64,000 nucleotides of DNA from Kitasatospora sp. NBC_00315 (GTDB lineage: Bacteria; Actinomycetota; Actinomycetes; Streptomycetales; Streptomycetaceae). The stretch lies in assembly GCF_041435095.1 (NCBI RefSeq), contig NZ_CP108025.1:7006001-7070000 (forward strand). Reading direction: 5' to 3'. Of the stretch, positions 1-7,772 are shown one piece after another. Made by a program: the position numbers and the translations under genes. The first letter of the stretch is position 1; every line of letters starts with the position of its first letter. The notes beneath the pieces were generated by a model, which had not been told where the DNA came from, made no database searches, and worked only from the letters and a program-made list of their open reading frames with translations.

Positions 1-2364
1 CTGCCGCTGCTGCCGGTCACCGGCGAGATCGGCGCCTCCCCGGGCACCGGATGGACGGGTTACGCCTCGGCGCACAGCAAGGCGGAGGAGTCCGCGGCGC
101 CCGGCTACTACCGCACGGTGCTGGAGCGCTACGGCACGGGGGTCGAGCTGACCGCCACCACCCGCACCGGCATGGGCCGCCTGACGTACCCCGCCTCGAC
201 CGCCGCCCGGCTGCTCCTCGGCGCCGGCCGCAGCGCGACCGGCGACCGCGCCGGATCGGTGCGGATCGACGGGTCGGAGATCACCGGCAGCATGACCGCG
301 GGCGGCTTCTGCGACGCGTCCAAGACCTACCAGATCTACTTCGACCTGCGGTTCGACCGGGAGCCCACCGGTTTCGGCACCTGGACCGGTGACGAGGTCA
401 CGGCCGGCTCCGCCGACGCCTCGGGCACCAGGACCGGCGCCTACGTCACCTTCGACACGACGAGCGCACCGGTGGTCCGGTTCAAGGTCGGCATCTCGTA
501 CGTCAGCGTGCAGGGCGCTCAGCGCAACCTCGCCGCGGAGAACCCGGGCTGGGACTTCGACGCCGTGCGCGCAGCCGCCGACGCGGCGTGGAACGGCGTC
601 CTCGACCGGGTGCAGGTCTCCGGTGGCACGGCCGCCGACCTGCAGAAGTTCTACACCGCGCTCTACCACGTCTTCCAGAGTCCGAACGTCTCCAGCGACG
701 TCGACGGCGCCTACCGGGGCTTCGACGGCGCCGTGCACAGCTCGGCCCACCCGGTTTACCAGAACTACTCGGGCTGGGACGTCTACCGCTCGTGGGCGGC
801 GCTGGTCGCCCTGCTCGCGCCGGCCGAGGCGAACGACATCGCCCGCTCACTGGTGCTGGACGGGCAGCAGGGCGGCCTGCTCCCGAAGTGGTCCCAGCAG
901 ACCAACGAGGACCTCGTGATGACGGGTGATCCGGGCCCGATCGTGGTCGGCAGCCTGTACGCCTTCGGCGCGCGCGACTTCGACACGGCCGCGGCGCTGT
1001 CGCTGATGGAGAAGTCCTCCGGGGGCGGCACCACCCAGGGCAGCCCGATCCGCGGGAACCAGGCGGCCTTCACCGGCCTGCACTACATCCCCGGCAGCCC
1101 CTCCGACTCGCTGGAGTACGCCGCCTCGGACTTCGCGGTGGCCCGGTTCGCCCACGCCCTCGGCGACGAGGAGTCCTACCGCACCCACCTGACCCGGGCG
1201 CAGTGGTGGCGCGAGTCGTTCGGCCCGGAGTCCGGCTACGTGCAGCCGCGCGAGGCCGACGGCGGCTGGCGCCGGCCGCTCGACCCGGCGAGCCCGTCCG
1301 GGTTCACCGAGGGCAACGCCGCGCAGTACACCTGGATGGTCCCGTACGACTACGCCGACCTGGTCGGGGCCATGGGCGGCCGGTTCGTCGCCCGCCAGCG
1401 ACTGGACCACCACTTCACCGAGGTGAACGCGGGCCAGAGCAGGCCCTACTACTACATCGGCAACGAGCCCGAGCACGGTGTCCCGTGGGCGTACAACTTC
1501 GTGGGTCACCCGGCCGGCGCCTCGGACGCGGTGCGCCGGGTGGCGACCGAGTCCTTCACCACCGGCCCCGGCGGGCTGCCCGGCAACGACGACCTGGGCG
1601 CGACCTCGGCCTGGTACGTCTGGGCGGCGCTCGGCATGTACCCGGTGACGCCCGGCGCCGACACGCTCGCCCTGCACGGGCCGCTCTTCCCCGGCCTGGT
1701 GATCCGGCGCCCCGGCGGTGACATCACCGTCGCCACCTCGGGAGTCGGCCCCTACGTCCAGGGCCTGACGGTCGGCCGGGCGGCCACCACCCACAGCTAC
1801 CTCCGCTACCCCGATCTGGCGGCCGGGGCGCAGCTGACCTACACGATGGGCGCGGCTCCCGGCCCGGACTGGGGCACCGGCGCGCAGGACGCCCCGCCCT
1901 CCTTCGCCGACGGGGGCACGCCGTTCCCCGAGGCGCCGGACCTCGGCGAGAACCTGGCCCTGGGCAGGCCGGTGACGGCCTCGGCGCCCTGCGCCGCCGC
2001 CGAGCCGGGTACGAACGCGGTGGACGGCGCGCTGCGCGGCGACAGCAAGTGGTGCTCCGCACAGGCGGGCGCCGCGCTGGAGGTCGACCTGGGATCCGCG
2101 CGGACGGTGTCCTCGTTCGTGGTCGTGCACGCCGGGCTCGGCGGCGAGAGCACCGCCTGGAACACCGCCGACTTCCGGATCAGGACCAGTACGGACGGCA
2201 GCGGTTGGAGCACGGCGGTGGACGTCACGGGCTCCCGCTCCAGCCGGACGGTCCACCTCGTCACCCCGCAGTCGGTGCGGTACGCCCGGCTGGAGGTGCT
2301 GCGGCCCACCGCGACGGCCGATCCGGCGACCCGGATCTACGAGTTCGAGATCCACGGCGGCTGA
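1..2364 (+). CDS. GH92 family alpha-mannosidase with C-terminal F5/8 (discoidin-like) domain, 5' end missing
   Basis: The reading frame is open from the first base, so the N-terminus lies outside the window. The visible 787 residues fit family GH92, calcium-dependent exo-alpha-mannosidases that trim mannose from glycans, usually outside the cell. Family-like motifs are GNEPEHGVPW and GNDDLGATSAWYVW; the latter holds aspartates expected to act as catalytic base. The last ~140 residues, from about base 1948, start ENLALGRPVTAS and form an F5/8 type C carbohydrate-binding module, then a stop. A signal peptide cannot be assessed. The fold is a confident call; the exact linkage cleaved is not. Confidence 0.9.
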   Translation: MPLLPVTGEIGASPGTGWTGYASAHSKAEESAAPGYYRTVLERYGTGVELTATTRTGMGRLTYPASTAARLLLGAGRSATGDRAGSVRIDGSEITGSMTAGGFCDASKTYQIYFDLRFDREPTGFGTWTGDEVTAGSADASGTRTGAYVTFDTTSAPVVRFKVGISYVSVQGAQRNLAAENPGWDFDAVRAAADAAWNGVLDRVQVSGGTAADLQKFYTALYHVFQSPNVSSDVDGAYRGFDGAVHSSAHPVYQNYSGWDVYRSWAALVALLAPAEANDIARSLVLDGQQGGLLPKWSQQTNEDLVMTGDPGPIVVGSLYAFGARDFDTAAALSLMEKSSGGGTTQGSPIRGNQAAFTGLHYIPGSPSDSLEYAASDFAVARFAHALGDEESYRTHLTRAQWWRESFGPESGYVQPREADGGWRRPLDPASPSGFTEGNAAQYTWMVPYDYADLVGAMGGRFVARQRLDHHFTEVNAGQSRPYYYIGNEPEHGVPWAYNFVGHPAGASDAVRRVATESFTTGPGGLPGNDDLGATSAWYVWAALGMYPVTPGADTLALHGPLFPGLVIRRPGGDITVATSGVGPYVQGLTVGRAATTHSYLRYPDLAAGAQLTYTMGAAPGPDWGTGAQDAPPSFADGGTPFPEAPDLGENLALGRPVTASAPCAAAEPGTNAVDGALRGDSKWCSAQAGAALEVDLGSARTVSSFVVVHAGLGGESTAWNTADFRIRTSTDGSGWSTAVDVTGSRSSRTVHLVTPQSVRYARLEVLRPTATADPATRIYEFEIHGG

Positions 2365-2466
2365 CCCCGCCCGCGACCCGCCTGCGGCCCGGCCCGGCCC
2401 GGACCGGCCCGGACCGGCCCCGGGGTTCGGCCGTGAGGCAGGGCACAGGATTCGTGCCCCCCGCAA

Positions 2467-2511
2467 TGGTTGCCTGGAGCAACCAAGTGATATGGTTGCC
2501 CCGGGCAACCA
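2467..2511. promoter_or_regulatory. Two 19-bp palindromic operators upstream of the efflux gene
   Basis: TGGTTGCCTGGAGCAACCA (2467-2485) and TGGTTGCCCCGGGCAACCA (2493-2511) share perfect 7-bp arms (TGGTTGC/GCAACCA) around 5-bp spacers, with centres 26 bp apart. The arrangement suits a MarR- or TetR-type dimer bound twice over the promoter of the downstream pump. No regulator gene lies beside them. The rest of 2365-2779 holds GC-rich low-complexity sequence and no gene that I can support. Confidence 0.6.
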
Positions 2512-2779
2512 ACGGGCGTGGCGATGGACGGCGAACCCTCGACCGCCTCGGGTGGGACGCGTGTCGTCGAACTCGCCGACCAGCTCTGCGTCGACCTGTC
2601 GGCCGTCGGCCGGCCGCCGCCGGACAGGGAGGGGACCGGTCGCCCGTCGGCCGAACCCCGCCGCCGCCCGGTGACGCAGCGCCCTGAGCCGCACTCCCGG
2701 AGCGTGGCCGCCCGGCCGAGGCGCGGCATCGAACCACCCGAACCACCCCGCCGAGCACGACGGGACCAAGGAGAAGCAC

Positions 2780-4375
2780 GTGTCACACCAGCCGACCACC
2801 GGAGTGCCCGCGGCAGCGGGGACGGCGCAGGCGGCGGGCCCCATGACGCACCGGCAGATCATGGAGGCGCTCTCCGGCCTCCTGCTCGGACTGTTCGTGG
2901 CGATCCTCTCCAGCACCGTGGTGTCCAACGCGCTGCCCCGGATCGTCTCCGACCTGCACGGCAGCCAGTCCACCTACACCTGGGTGGTCACCGCGACCCT
3001 GCTCGCGACCACCGTCTCGACCCCGATCTGGGGCAAGCTCGCCGACCTGACCAGCAAGAAGCTGCTGATCCAGCTCTCCCTGGGCGTCTACATCGTCGGC
3101 TCGGCGCTGGCCGGCCTCTCCCAGAACAGCGGCATGCTGATCGCCTGCCGGGTGGTGCAGGGCCTCGGCGCCGGCGGCCTCACCGCGCTCGCCCAGGTCA
3201 TCCTGGCGACCATGATCCCGCCGCGTGAGCGCGGCAAGTACAACGGCTACCTCGGCGCGGTCATGGCGGTCGGCACCATCGGCGGCCCGCTGCTCGGCGG
3301 CGTCATCGTCGACACCTCCTGGCTCGGCTGGCGGTGGTGCTTCTACGTGGGCGTCCCGTTCGCCGCGCTCGCCCTCGTGGTGCTGCAGCGCACGCTCAAG
3401 CTCCCGGTGATCCGGCGCACGGTGAAGGTCGACTACCTCGGCGCCGTCCTGGTCAGTGCGGCGGTCAGCCTGCTGCTGGTCTGGGTCTCGCTGGCGGGCG
3501 ACAGCTTCGCCTGGGGCTCCTGGCAGACCGCGGTGATGGTGCTCGGCGCACTGGCGCTGGCGGCCTTGTTCGTCCGGGCGGAACTGCGCGCGGCCGAGCC
3601 GATCATCCCGATGCACCTGTTCCGCAACCGGACGGTCAGCCTCTCGGTCGTCGCCAGCCTGGCGGTCGGCACCGCGATGTTCGGCGCGACGGTCTTCCTC
3701 AGCCAGTACTTCCAGATCAGCCGGGGCAAGTCGCCGACGATGTCCGGGCTGATGTCGCTGCCGATGATCATCGGTCTGACCGCCTGCTCCACCGTGGTCG
3801 GCCGGCTGATCTCGGCCTCGGGCCGCTGGAAGCGGTACCTGGTGGCCGGCGGGGTGCTGCTGACCGTCGGCTTCGCGCTGATGTCGACCGTCCGGGCCGA
3901 CACCTCCCTGGTGCTCCTCGCCGGCTACATGTTCCTGGTCGGCTGCGGTCTCGGGATGACCATGCAGAACCTGGTCCTCGCGGTGCAGAACACCGTGCCG
4001 ATGAGCGAACTCGGCGCCGCCAGCTCGGTCGTGGCGTTCTTCCGCACCCTCGGCGGCACGATCGGCGTCTGCGCCCTCGGCGCCGTGCTGGCCGCCCACG
4101 TCAAGACCTACACCGCCGAGGGCCTGGCCGGGATCGGCGTCACCCCGGCCGGCGGTGACGGCTCGCTGCCCGACGTCCGCACCCTGCCCGCCCCGCTCGC
4201 CCACGTGATCGAGGGCGCGTACGGGCACGCCACCGGCGGCGTCTTCCTGATCGCGGCGCCGATCGCGCTGGCCGCCCTGATCGCGATCCTGTTCGTCAAG
4301 GAGACCCCGCTGCGCACCGGCGCGCGGCCGCAGGAGCCCGCGCCGGCGCAGGAGAGCGTGCCGGCCCGCGGCTGA
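2780..4375 (+). CDS. DHA2-family (EmrB/QacA) MFS drug efflux transporter, 14 TM segments
   Basis: This 531-residue membrane protein fits the 14-helix DHA2 family of proton-coupled drug exporters. Visible marks are the first-helix stretch LFVAILSSTVVSNALP, the loop motif WGKLADLTSKK (motif A-like), and the motif C-like region GAVMAVGTIGGPLLGG. The GTG start is chosen because AAGGAG lies just upstream and the cytoplasmic N-tail then has a normal length. It stands alone. Two strong palindromes at 2467-2511 suggest drug- or metabolite-responsive repression, but no regulator is adjacent. The substrate cannot be told from sequence. Confidence 0.9.
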   Translation: MSHQPTTGVPAAAGTAQAAGPMTHRQIMEALSGLLLGLFVAILSSTVVSNALPRIVSDLHGSQSTYTWVVTATLLATTVSTPIWGKLADLTSKKLLIQLSLGVYIVGSALAGLSQNSGMLIACRVVQGLGAGGLTALAQVILATMIPPRERGKYNGYLGAVMAVGTIGGPLLGGVIVDTSWLGWRWCFYVGVPFAALALVVLQRTLKLPVIRRTVKVDYLGAVLVSAAVSLLLVWVSLAGDSFAWGSWQTAVMVLGALALAALFVRAELRAAEPIIPMHLFRNRTVSLSVVASLAVGTAMFGATVFLSQYFQISRGKSPTMSGLMSLPMIIGLTACSTVVGRLISASGRWKRYLVAGGVLLTVGFALMSTVRADTSLVLLAGYMFLVGCGLGMTMQNLVLAVQNTVPMSELGAASSVVAFFRTLGGTIGVCALGAVLAAHVKTYTAEGLAGIGVTPAGGDGSLPDVRTLPAPLAHVIEGAYGHATGGVFLIAAPIALAALIAILFVKETPLRTGARPQEPAPAQESVPARG

Positions 4376-4465
4376 CCCACGAACTCGGTGGTCCAGCAAG
4401 GCCCGGGGACGGGGCCGGACCGCCGAAGAACGCACCCAGGGCATCGGTGCGTTCCCCAGAAGGTC

Positions 4466-4494
4466 GGGCCGGACCGCTGCACGCGGTCCGGCCC
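4466..4494 (+). terminator. Hairpin terminator after the MFS gene
   Basis: A perfect 12-bp stem (GGGCCGGACCGC with GCGGTCCGGCCC) closes a 5-nt loop about 90 bp after the MFS stop. There is no T-run, as is common in streptomycetes. Confidence 0.6.
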
Positions 4495-4778
4495 GTCCGC
4501 TTTGGCACGGCGGTTCCGGCCCCGCCCGCTTTGGTACGGCGGCGGTCTGCCGGGCGAGGGCCGCCCCCGTGCTCACGTCGGGCCGAGCACCCGGATGACG
4601 TTCTGGCCGCTCGGGCTGTCCGAGCCGCCCTGCCGCGTGAGCCGTTCCTCTCGCCCGGGCCGCCCGTCACCGCCGAGGTCGTGGTCCGCGCCCGGTGAAG
4701 CCGCCCGGGGTCTGCCGCAGTTCGACGTCCGCCGTCGGCCGTCCGTCACCCGACGGCTTCGGGCGGGGCCGGGACAAC

Positions 4779-4820
4779 GCCGTGGCCCCGGCCCCGCGGT
4801 GCGGGGGCCGGGGCCACGGC
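4779..4820 (-). terminator. Hairpin terminator after the StyA-like gene
   Basis: A perfect 17-bp stem (4779-4795 with 4804-4820) with an 8-nt loop lies about 20 bp beyond the stop codon of the minus-strand flavoprotein gene. It is the likely end of the conservon-flavoprotein transcript. Confidence 0.65.
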
Positions 4821-4840
4821 GGGCGGCGGTGAGGCCGGCG

Positions 4841-6079
4841 TCAGCCCTGCGGCGTCACCGAGGCGAGGTACGCGGCGGCCTTCTCCGGCTCGAAGAACCA
4901 GTGCTCGAAGTCGGCCGCGTCGGCGAAGCCGTTGGCGAAGCGGTCGGCGACCTGCGGGAGCTGGCCGGCCGCGCCGAGGAGGTTCAGCACGTGCTCCGGC
5001 GGCGGCGCCAGCATGGCGTTGGTCCACTTGGTGACGTGCTGCGCGCCCTCCCAGTAGCGGTCGAAGGCGGACTGCATGAAGTCACGGTCGAAGGGCTTGT
5101 CGCCGTGCTCCAGGATGGCGTCCAGGTAGACGGAGGCGCACTTGGCGGCGTTGTTCGAGCCCTGGCCGGTGATCGGGTCGTTCGCGACGACCACGTCGGC
5201 CACGCCCAGCACCAGTCCACCGCTGGGCAGTTCGCCGATCGGGTTGCGGACCACGGGCGCGTAGCGGCCCGCGAGCGTGGCGCCGGCATCGGTCAGCTCC
5301 ACGCCGTCGCGGGTGCGGTCGTACTCCCAGGGCGTGAAGGTCCGCATCAGCTCCAGGGTGAGCCGCAGGTGCTCGCCCGGGTCCTTCACATCGCCGAAGA
5401 CGTCCAGCGGACCGCCCGGGATGCCCTCCCAGAACAGGATGTCGCCCGGGCCCGAGGTGGTCAGGCAGGGCATCACGAACAGCTCGCCGACGCCCGGCAC
5501 GAGGTTGCACCGAACGGCGCGGAAGTCGTGCTCCGGGCGCGGACCGAGACCGTGCACGTAGCTGACGGCCAGCGCGCGCTGCGGCGCGTCGTAGGGGGAG
5601 CGGGAGGCGTCCCGGCCGAACATCGAGACCAGCTCGCCCTTGCCGGCCGCGACCAGCACCAGGTCGTACGTACGCGCGAAGTAGTCCAGGTCGGAGACGG
5701 CGACGCCGTGCACCACGACCTGGCCGCCGCGCTCGGCGAAGGTCTCCAGCCAGCCGGACATCTTGACCCGCTGGTCGACCGACTGCGCGTAGCCGTTCAG
5801 CCGGCCCACCCAGTCGATCACCCGGGCCGTCTCGGGACCGGTCACCGAGACACCGACGCCCTCGATTCTCGGGGCCTCCTGCTCCCAGAAGTTGATGCCG
5901 AGATCCCGCTCGGTCTGCAACGCGGTGTCGAACATGCACTGGGTGGACATCACCCGGCCGTCGCGGATCTCGTCCGCCGTGCGGTTGGTCATCACGGTGA
6001 CGTCGTAGCCGTTGGACTGGAGCCCCAGCGCGAGCTGGAGCCCGGCCTGCCCGGCCCCGACGATCAGTATCCTGCGCAT
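4841..6079 (-). CDS. StyA-like FAD monooxygenase (styrene/indole monooxygenase family)
   Basis: The 412-residue product starts RRILIVGAGQAGLQLALGL, a dinucleotide-binding GxGxxG fold for FAD. Its length and later blocks (DLVLVAAGKGELVSMFGRD; SPYDAPQRALAVSYVHG) match StyA-type flavoprotein monooxygenases, which epoxidise styrene or oxidise indole using FADH2 from a partner reductase. No StyB-like reductase gene is nearby. The gene lies 103 bp downstream of cvnD on the same strand, with a terminator after its stop, so it is probably co-expressed with the conservon. Conservons often end in a P450 gene; here this flavoprotein holds that place. The substrate is unknown. Confidence 0.8.
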   Translation of the reverse strand: MRRILIVGAGQAGLQLALGLQSNGYDVTVMTNRTADEIRDGRVMSTQCMFDTALQTERDLGINFWEQEAPRIEGVGVSVTGPETARVIDWVGRLNGYAQSVDQRVKMSGWLETFAERGGQVVVHGVAVSDLDYFARTYDLVLVAAGKGELVSMFGRDASRSPYDAPQRALAVSYVHGLGPRPEHDFRAVRCNLVPGVGELFVMPCLTTSGPGDILFWEGIPGGPLDVFGDVKDPGEHLRLTLELMRTFTPWEYDRTRDGVELTDAGATLAGRYAPVVRNPIGELPSGGLVLGVADVVVANDPITGQGSNNAAKCASVYLDAILEHGDKPFDRDFMQSAFDRYWEGAQHVTKWTNAMLAPPPEHVLNLLGAAGQLPQVADRFANGFADAADFEHWFFEPEKAAAYLASVTPQG

Positions 6080-6182
6080 CGCTGCCTGCCTTCTCGAAAT
6101 GGTGGTGGTGTGTCCGCCGCGCCGGGCCGCCCGGCCTGCCCGGTTCGCCCGGGCGGGCCGGACACCGGTCGGCGGGGACGGC

Positions 6183-6863
6183 TCAGCGGTGCCCGGCCGT
6201 CGCCGACTCCTGCGCCAACGCGTGCACGACCAGGGCGGTCAGCACCTCGACGGACGAGGACCGCTGTCGCGCGTCGCACAGCAGCAGCGGGATGTGCTCG
6301 GGCAGCGCCAGCGAATCCCGTACGGCGTCGACGGAGTACACCGGGGCGCCGTCGAACTGGTTCACCGCCACCACGAACGGCAGCCCGGTGCCCTCGAAGT
6401 AGTCCAGCGCGGGGAAGCAGTCGGCCGGCCGGCGGGTGTCGGCGAGGATCACCGCGCCGACCGCGCCGCGCACCAGGTCGTCCCACATGAACCAGAACCG
6501 GCCCTGCCCGGGGGTGCCGAACAGGTAGAGCACCAGATCCGACTCCAGGCTGATCCGGCCGAAGTCCATCGCCACCGTGGTGGTCCGTTTGCCGGGGACG
6601 GCGTCGGAGTCGTCGATCCCCCGGCTCGCCTCCGTCATCACCGCCTCGGTGGTCAACGGCGGGATCTCGGAGACCGAGGCGACGAACGTGGTCTTGCCCA
6701 CGCCGAAGCCGCCCGCCACCACGATCTTCGTGGAGGTCGCCGTCCCGGCGACCAGGGGAATGCCCGGCGGTATCGCCGGAGTTGCGGGCGCGACGTTCGT
6801 GACGTGCGCGTCCGGCGTTGCTGAGGCCCGTTCCCGTGCGGCCTCAGAGCTTGCGAAGTCCAC
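6183..6863 (-). CDS. cvnD: Conservon Ras-like GTPase (CvnD type)
   Basis: The 226-residue protein has a Walker A P-loop GGFGVGKTTF at residues 51-60, a switch-like stretch ALDFGR-type (AMDFGRISLESD) and LFGTPGQGRF, typical of the ATP/GTP-binding CvnD proteins of actinomycete conservons. CvnD is thought to cycle nucleotides at the membrane downstream of the CvnA sensor. It overlaps the end of cvnC by 20 bp, so translation is coupled. The first ~40 residues are Ala/Pro-rich and the true start could be a little further in. Assignment to the conservon is secure from gene order. Confidence 0.92.
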   Translation of the reverse strand: MDFASSEAARERASATPDAHVTNVAPATPAIPPGIPLVAGTATSTKIVVAGGFGVGKTTFVASVSEIPPLTTEAVMTEASRGIDDSDAVPGKRTTTVAMDFGRISLESDLVLYLFGTPGQGRFWFMWDDLVRGAVGAVILADTRRPADCFPALDYFEGTGLPFVVAVNQFDGAPVYSVDAVRDSLALPEHIPLLLCDARQRSSSVEVLTALVVHALAQESATAGHR

Positions 6864-7317
6864 CCAGCACCTTCTCCAGCAGATCCCGCTTCGACGTTCC
6901 GTACGCCTCGTCCGTGCCGTCCGTGGAACCGGTCGCGGAGTCCGCGCCGTGCACCCGGATCCGGCCCTGGTCCGCGAGGTCGCTCACCAGTACCTTGACC
7001 ACGCCCAGCGGGATCCCCAGCAGCGCCGAGATCTCCGCGATCGAGCGCATCTGCCCGCGGCAGACCTCGCAGATCGCCGCCAGCTCGGGCAGCGCCCGGT
7101 CGGACGGGTCGGCAGGCCGGTTGAGGGCCGAGACGAGGGTCTCGACCAGCAGTACCCGGGCGAACCGTGTCCGGCCCCGGGTGATGGTGTAGGGCCGGAC
7201 CCGGGACGACCGCCCCCGGCCGGGCCGCGCCGCATCGGTCCGCGGTGTCCGGACCACGTGGGCCTGCCCCGCTCCGGGCGCGGCTGTGTGCGTACTGCCG
7301 TTGCCGTCACCGGCCAT
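6844..7317 (-). CDS. cvnC: Conservon DUF742 protein (CvnC type)
   Basis: The start is set at the ATG at 7317, giving 157 residues, because GGGAGGTGGG precedes it by a few bases and earlier in-frame starts lie inside cvnB. The C-terminal ~110 residues contain the DUF742 block (SRVRPYTITRGRT; EICEVCRGQ-like AAICEVCRGQMRSIAEIS; IPLGVVKVLVSDLADQG), a winged-helix-like fold. In studied conservons CvnC binds the other Cvn proteins. It sits 20 bp after cvnB and overlaps cvnD. Confidence 0.92.
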   Translation of the reverse strand: MAGDGNGSTHTAAPGAGQAHVVRTPRTDAARPGRGRSSRVRPYTITRGRTRFARVLLVETLVSALNRPADPSDRALPELAAICEVCRGQMRSIAEISALLGIPLGVVKVLVSDLADQGRIRVHGADSATGSTDGTDEAYGTSKRDLLEKVLGGLRKL

Positions 7318-7337
7318 GCTTCCCACCTCCCTGCGCC

Positions 7338-7772
7338 TCATCGGACGGCCATCGTCCGGTGGAGTTCGCTGCGCACCTGGGGCGTCAGCGCGTGTCCGGC
7401 GCGCTCGACGAGCAGCGCCATCTGGTAGGCGACCACGCCCAGATCGCATTCGAGCGAGGCGTACACACCGAGGCAGGAGCCGTCGCTGATCGCCATCACC
7501 ACGAGATGCCCCTGATCCATGGTCACCATGGTCTGCTTCACGGTGCCGCGGTCCAGCGAGCCGGCCGCGCCGGCCGCCAGGCTGGTCAGCGCCGACACGA
7601 TGGCCGACAACTGCTCGGACCGGCCGCCGTCGCGGGAGTCCGCGAGCAGCAGGCCGTCCGAGGAGACCACCACGGCGTCGACGACGCCGGTCACCGAGCC
7701 GAGGAACTCGCCGAGCAGCCACCGCACGTTGCCGGCCGCCTGACTGACCTTGCTCTGTCCGTAGCCGTTCAT
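7338..7772 (-). CDS. cvnB: Conservon roadblock/LC7 protein (CvnB type)
   Basis: The 144-residue protein is a roadblock/LC7 fold, with the typical VRWLLGEFLGSVTGV start, SSDGLLLADS strand and MDQGHLVVMAISDGS segment. Such proteins act as partners or activators for small GTPases such as CvnD. The start overlaps the cvnA stop by 4 bp (ATGA), so the two are translationally coupled. Confidence 0.93.
   Translation of the reverse strand: MNGYGQSKVSQAAGNVRWLLGEFLGSVTGVVDAVVVSSDGLLLADSRDGGRSEQLSAIVSALTSLAAGAAGSLDRGTVKQTMVTMDQGHLVVMAISDGSCLGVYASLECDLGVVAYQMALLVERAGHALTPQVRSELHRTMAVR

Larger units (their letters stand above)
4376..4840. other. Convergent intergenic region with two terminators, no supported gene
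   Basis: This gap separates the efflux gene from the convergent flavoprotein gene. It carries two strong hairpins, listed separately. On the minus strand around 4580-4740 a short open stretch ends LIRVLGPT-like residues and could be a decayed C-terminus, but frames shift and I do not recognise a family. Confidence 0.4.

Noticed and set aside
847..2973. Long open frame opposite the GH92 gene
   Set aside because: A mirror of the GC-rich coding frame; Arg/Gly/Ala-rich, no motif, and runs through the operator region.
4580..4740. Possible C-terminal protein fragment on the minus strand
   Set aside because: Short, needs a frameshift, and no family could be recognised; kept only as a remark in the gap entry.
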